A DNA stretch of 5,830 nt from an uncultured Coriobacteriaceae bacterium. Lineage in GTDB: Bacteria > Actinomycetota > Coriobacteriia > Coriobacteriales > Eggerthellaceae. Both the position numbers and the translations under genes were made by a program. Where the stretch lies: assembly GCA_900554945.1 (NCBI GenBank), contig USJN01000109.1, positions 1 through 5,830 of the forward strand, read 5' to 3'. Positions 5,496 to 5,830 of the stretch are shown piece after piece. The notes beneath the pieces were generated by a model. It was not told the origin of the DNA and did no database searches. It worked only from the letters and a program-made list of their open reading frames with translations. How positions within the stretch are numbered: the stretch's first letter is position 1; each line of letters starts with the position of its first letter.

Positions 5496-5830
5496 ATGGC
5501 TGACGATACGAAGAACACCGACTCTGGCACCCCGCAGCAGCCCGACGCGGCTCCGCAGCCTCCCGCGACGCCCCCGACCGAGCCGTTGCCTCAGCAGCAA
5601 CCTTCTATGGGCCAGCAGGTTCCTCCCGCGCAGCCCCAGCCGCAGCAACCGATGTACGGCGCTCCGCAGCCTCAGCCGCAGGCTTTCTACCCGCCTGCTC
5701 CGCTCATGCAGCTCACCGGCGGCATGAAGTTCGCTTGGCTTGTGGTGGGCGCCTTGCTGGGCATTCCGGGTATCATCATCGCTTGGCTTGTGAACGTCGA
5801 CAAGATGCCGCAGGTGAAAAGCGATGCCCT
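5496..5830 (+). CDS. Pro/Gln-rich small membrane protein, 3' partial, function unknown
   Basis: The frame opens at ATG 5496 and runs off the right edge after 111 codons without a stop. A modest ribosome site, AGCAGG (5485-5490), stands five bases before the start. Residues 1-70 are low in complexity and rich in proline and glutamine (PQQP, QPQPQQP, QPQPQ repeats), likely disordered. Residues about 75-98 are hydrophobic (FAWLVVGALLGIPGIIIAWLV), followed by NVDKMPQVKSDAL, so it is a membrane protein with its disordered tail probably in the cytoplasm, as there is no signal peptide. The rest may add another membrane segment. I do not recognise a named family; similar short proteins with a Pro/Gln-rich head and one or two membrane helices are common in Actinobacteria. 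Clear -10 box and start make it a real gene. Confidence 0.75.
   Translation, partial: MADDTKNTDSGTPQQPDAAPQPPATPPTEPLPQQQPSMGQQVPPAQPQPQQPMYGAPQPQPQAFYPPAPLMQLTGGMKFAWLVVGALLGIPGIIIAWLVNVDKMPQVKSDA

Noticed and set aside
3438..5648. 736-residue open frame on the - strand
   Set aside because: It runs opposite the cytochrome and CwlM-like genes, is Arg/His/Gly-rich as expected of a shadow in GC-rich DNA, and shows no family motif or ribosome site.

Overview
The window looks like a high-GC anaerobic gut actinobacterium of the class Coriobacteriia, of the Eggerthella/Gordonibacter/Adlercreutzia type. This is inferred from the gene mix: a LuxR-type regulator with a large membrane domain, divergent from a Tat-exported flavoprotein reductase that is followed by a multiheme cytochrome c lipoprotein. 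These bacteria carry many such reductase sets for respiring diet- and host-derived organic molecules. The assignment rests on reading the sequence, not on a database search.

Layout: (1) 1-150, + strand, the C-terminal end of a polyprenyl synthetase, closed by a clear intrinsic terminator whose U-tract overlaps the stop codon of the convergent next gene. (2) 207-1631, - strand, a 474-residue LuxR-family regulator with about twelve membrane segments. (3) 1632-1831, a 200-bp divergent control region with an inverted repeat and a second dyad. (4) 1832-3433, + strand, a 533-residue FAD-binding reductase with a twin-arginine signal ending in a lipobox. (5) A 121-bp gap holding a strong 13-bp stem-loop. 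(6) 3555-4142, + strand, a 195-residue lipoprotein with six CxxCH heme motifs. (7) A probable terminator at 4169-4215. (8) 4272-5168, + strand, a cytoplasmic protein with two peptidoglycan-binding domains that resembles the N-terminal part of CwlM; a perfect 16-bp palindrome lies just upstream of its start. (9) 5169-5495, intergenic, with three degenerate copies of a 30-bp repeat family and a likely promoter. (10) 5496 to the window edge, + strand, the start of a Pro/Gln-rich small membrane protein.

How the genes work together: the most interesting unit is regulator, reductase and cytochrome (207-4142). The inferred scheme is that the membrane-embedded LuxR protein senses a compound and controls the divergent reductase-cytochrome pair. 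Electrons would then pass through the six-heme lipoprotein to the FAD enzyme on the outer face of the membrane, reducing an unknown organic electron acceptor. The flavoprotein resembles fumarate reductases, urocanate reductases and ketosteroid dehydrogenases, but by eye it lacks the C-terminal arginine and the usual histidine of true fumarate reductases, so its substrate is probably something else. No membrane quinol dehydrogenase is encoded next to it. The flanking genes (polyprenyl synthetase, CwlM-like protein, Pro/Gln-rich protein) look like ordinary chromosome genes unrelated to this module.
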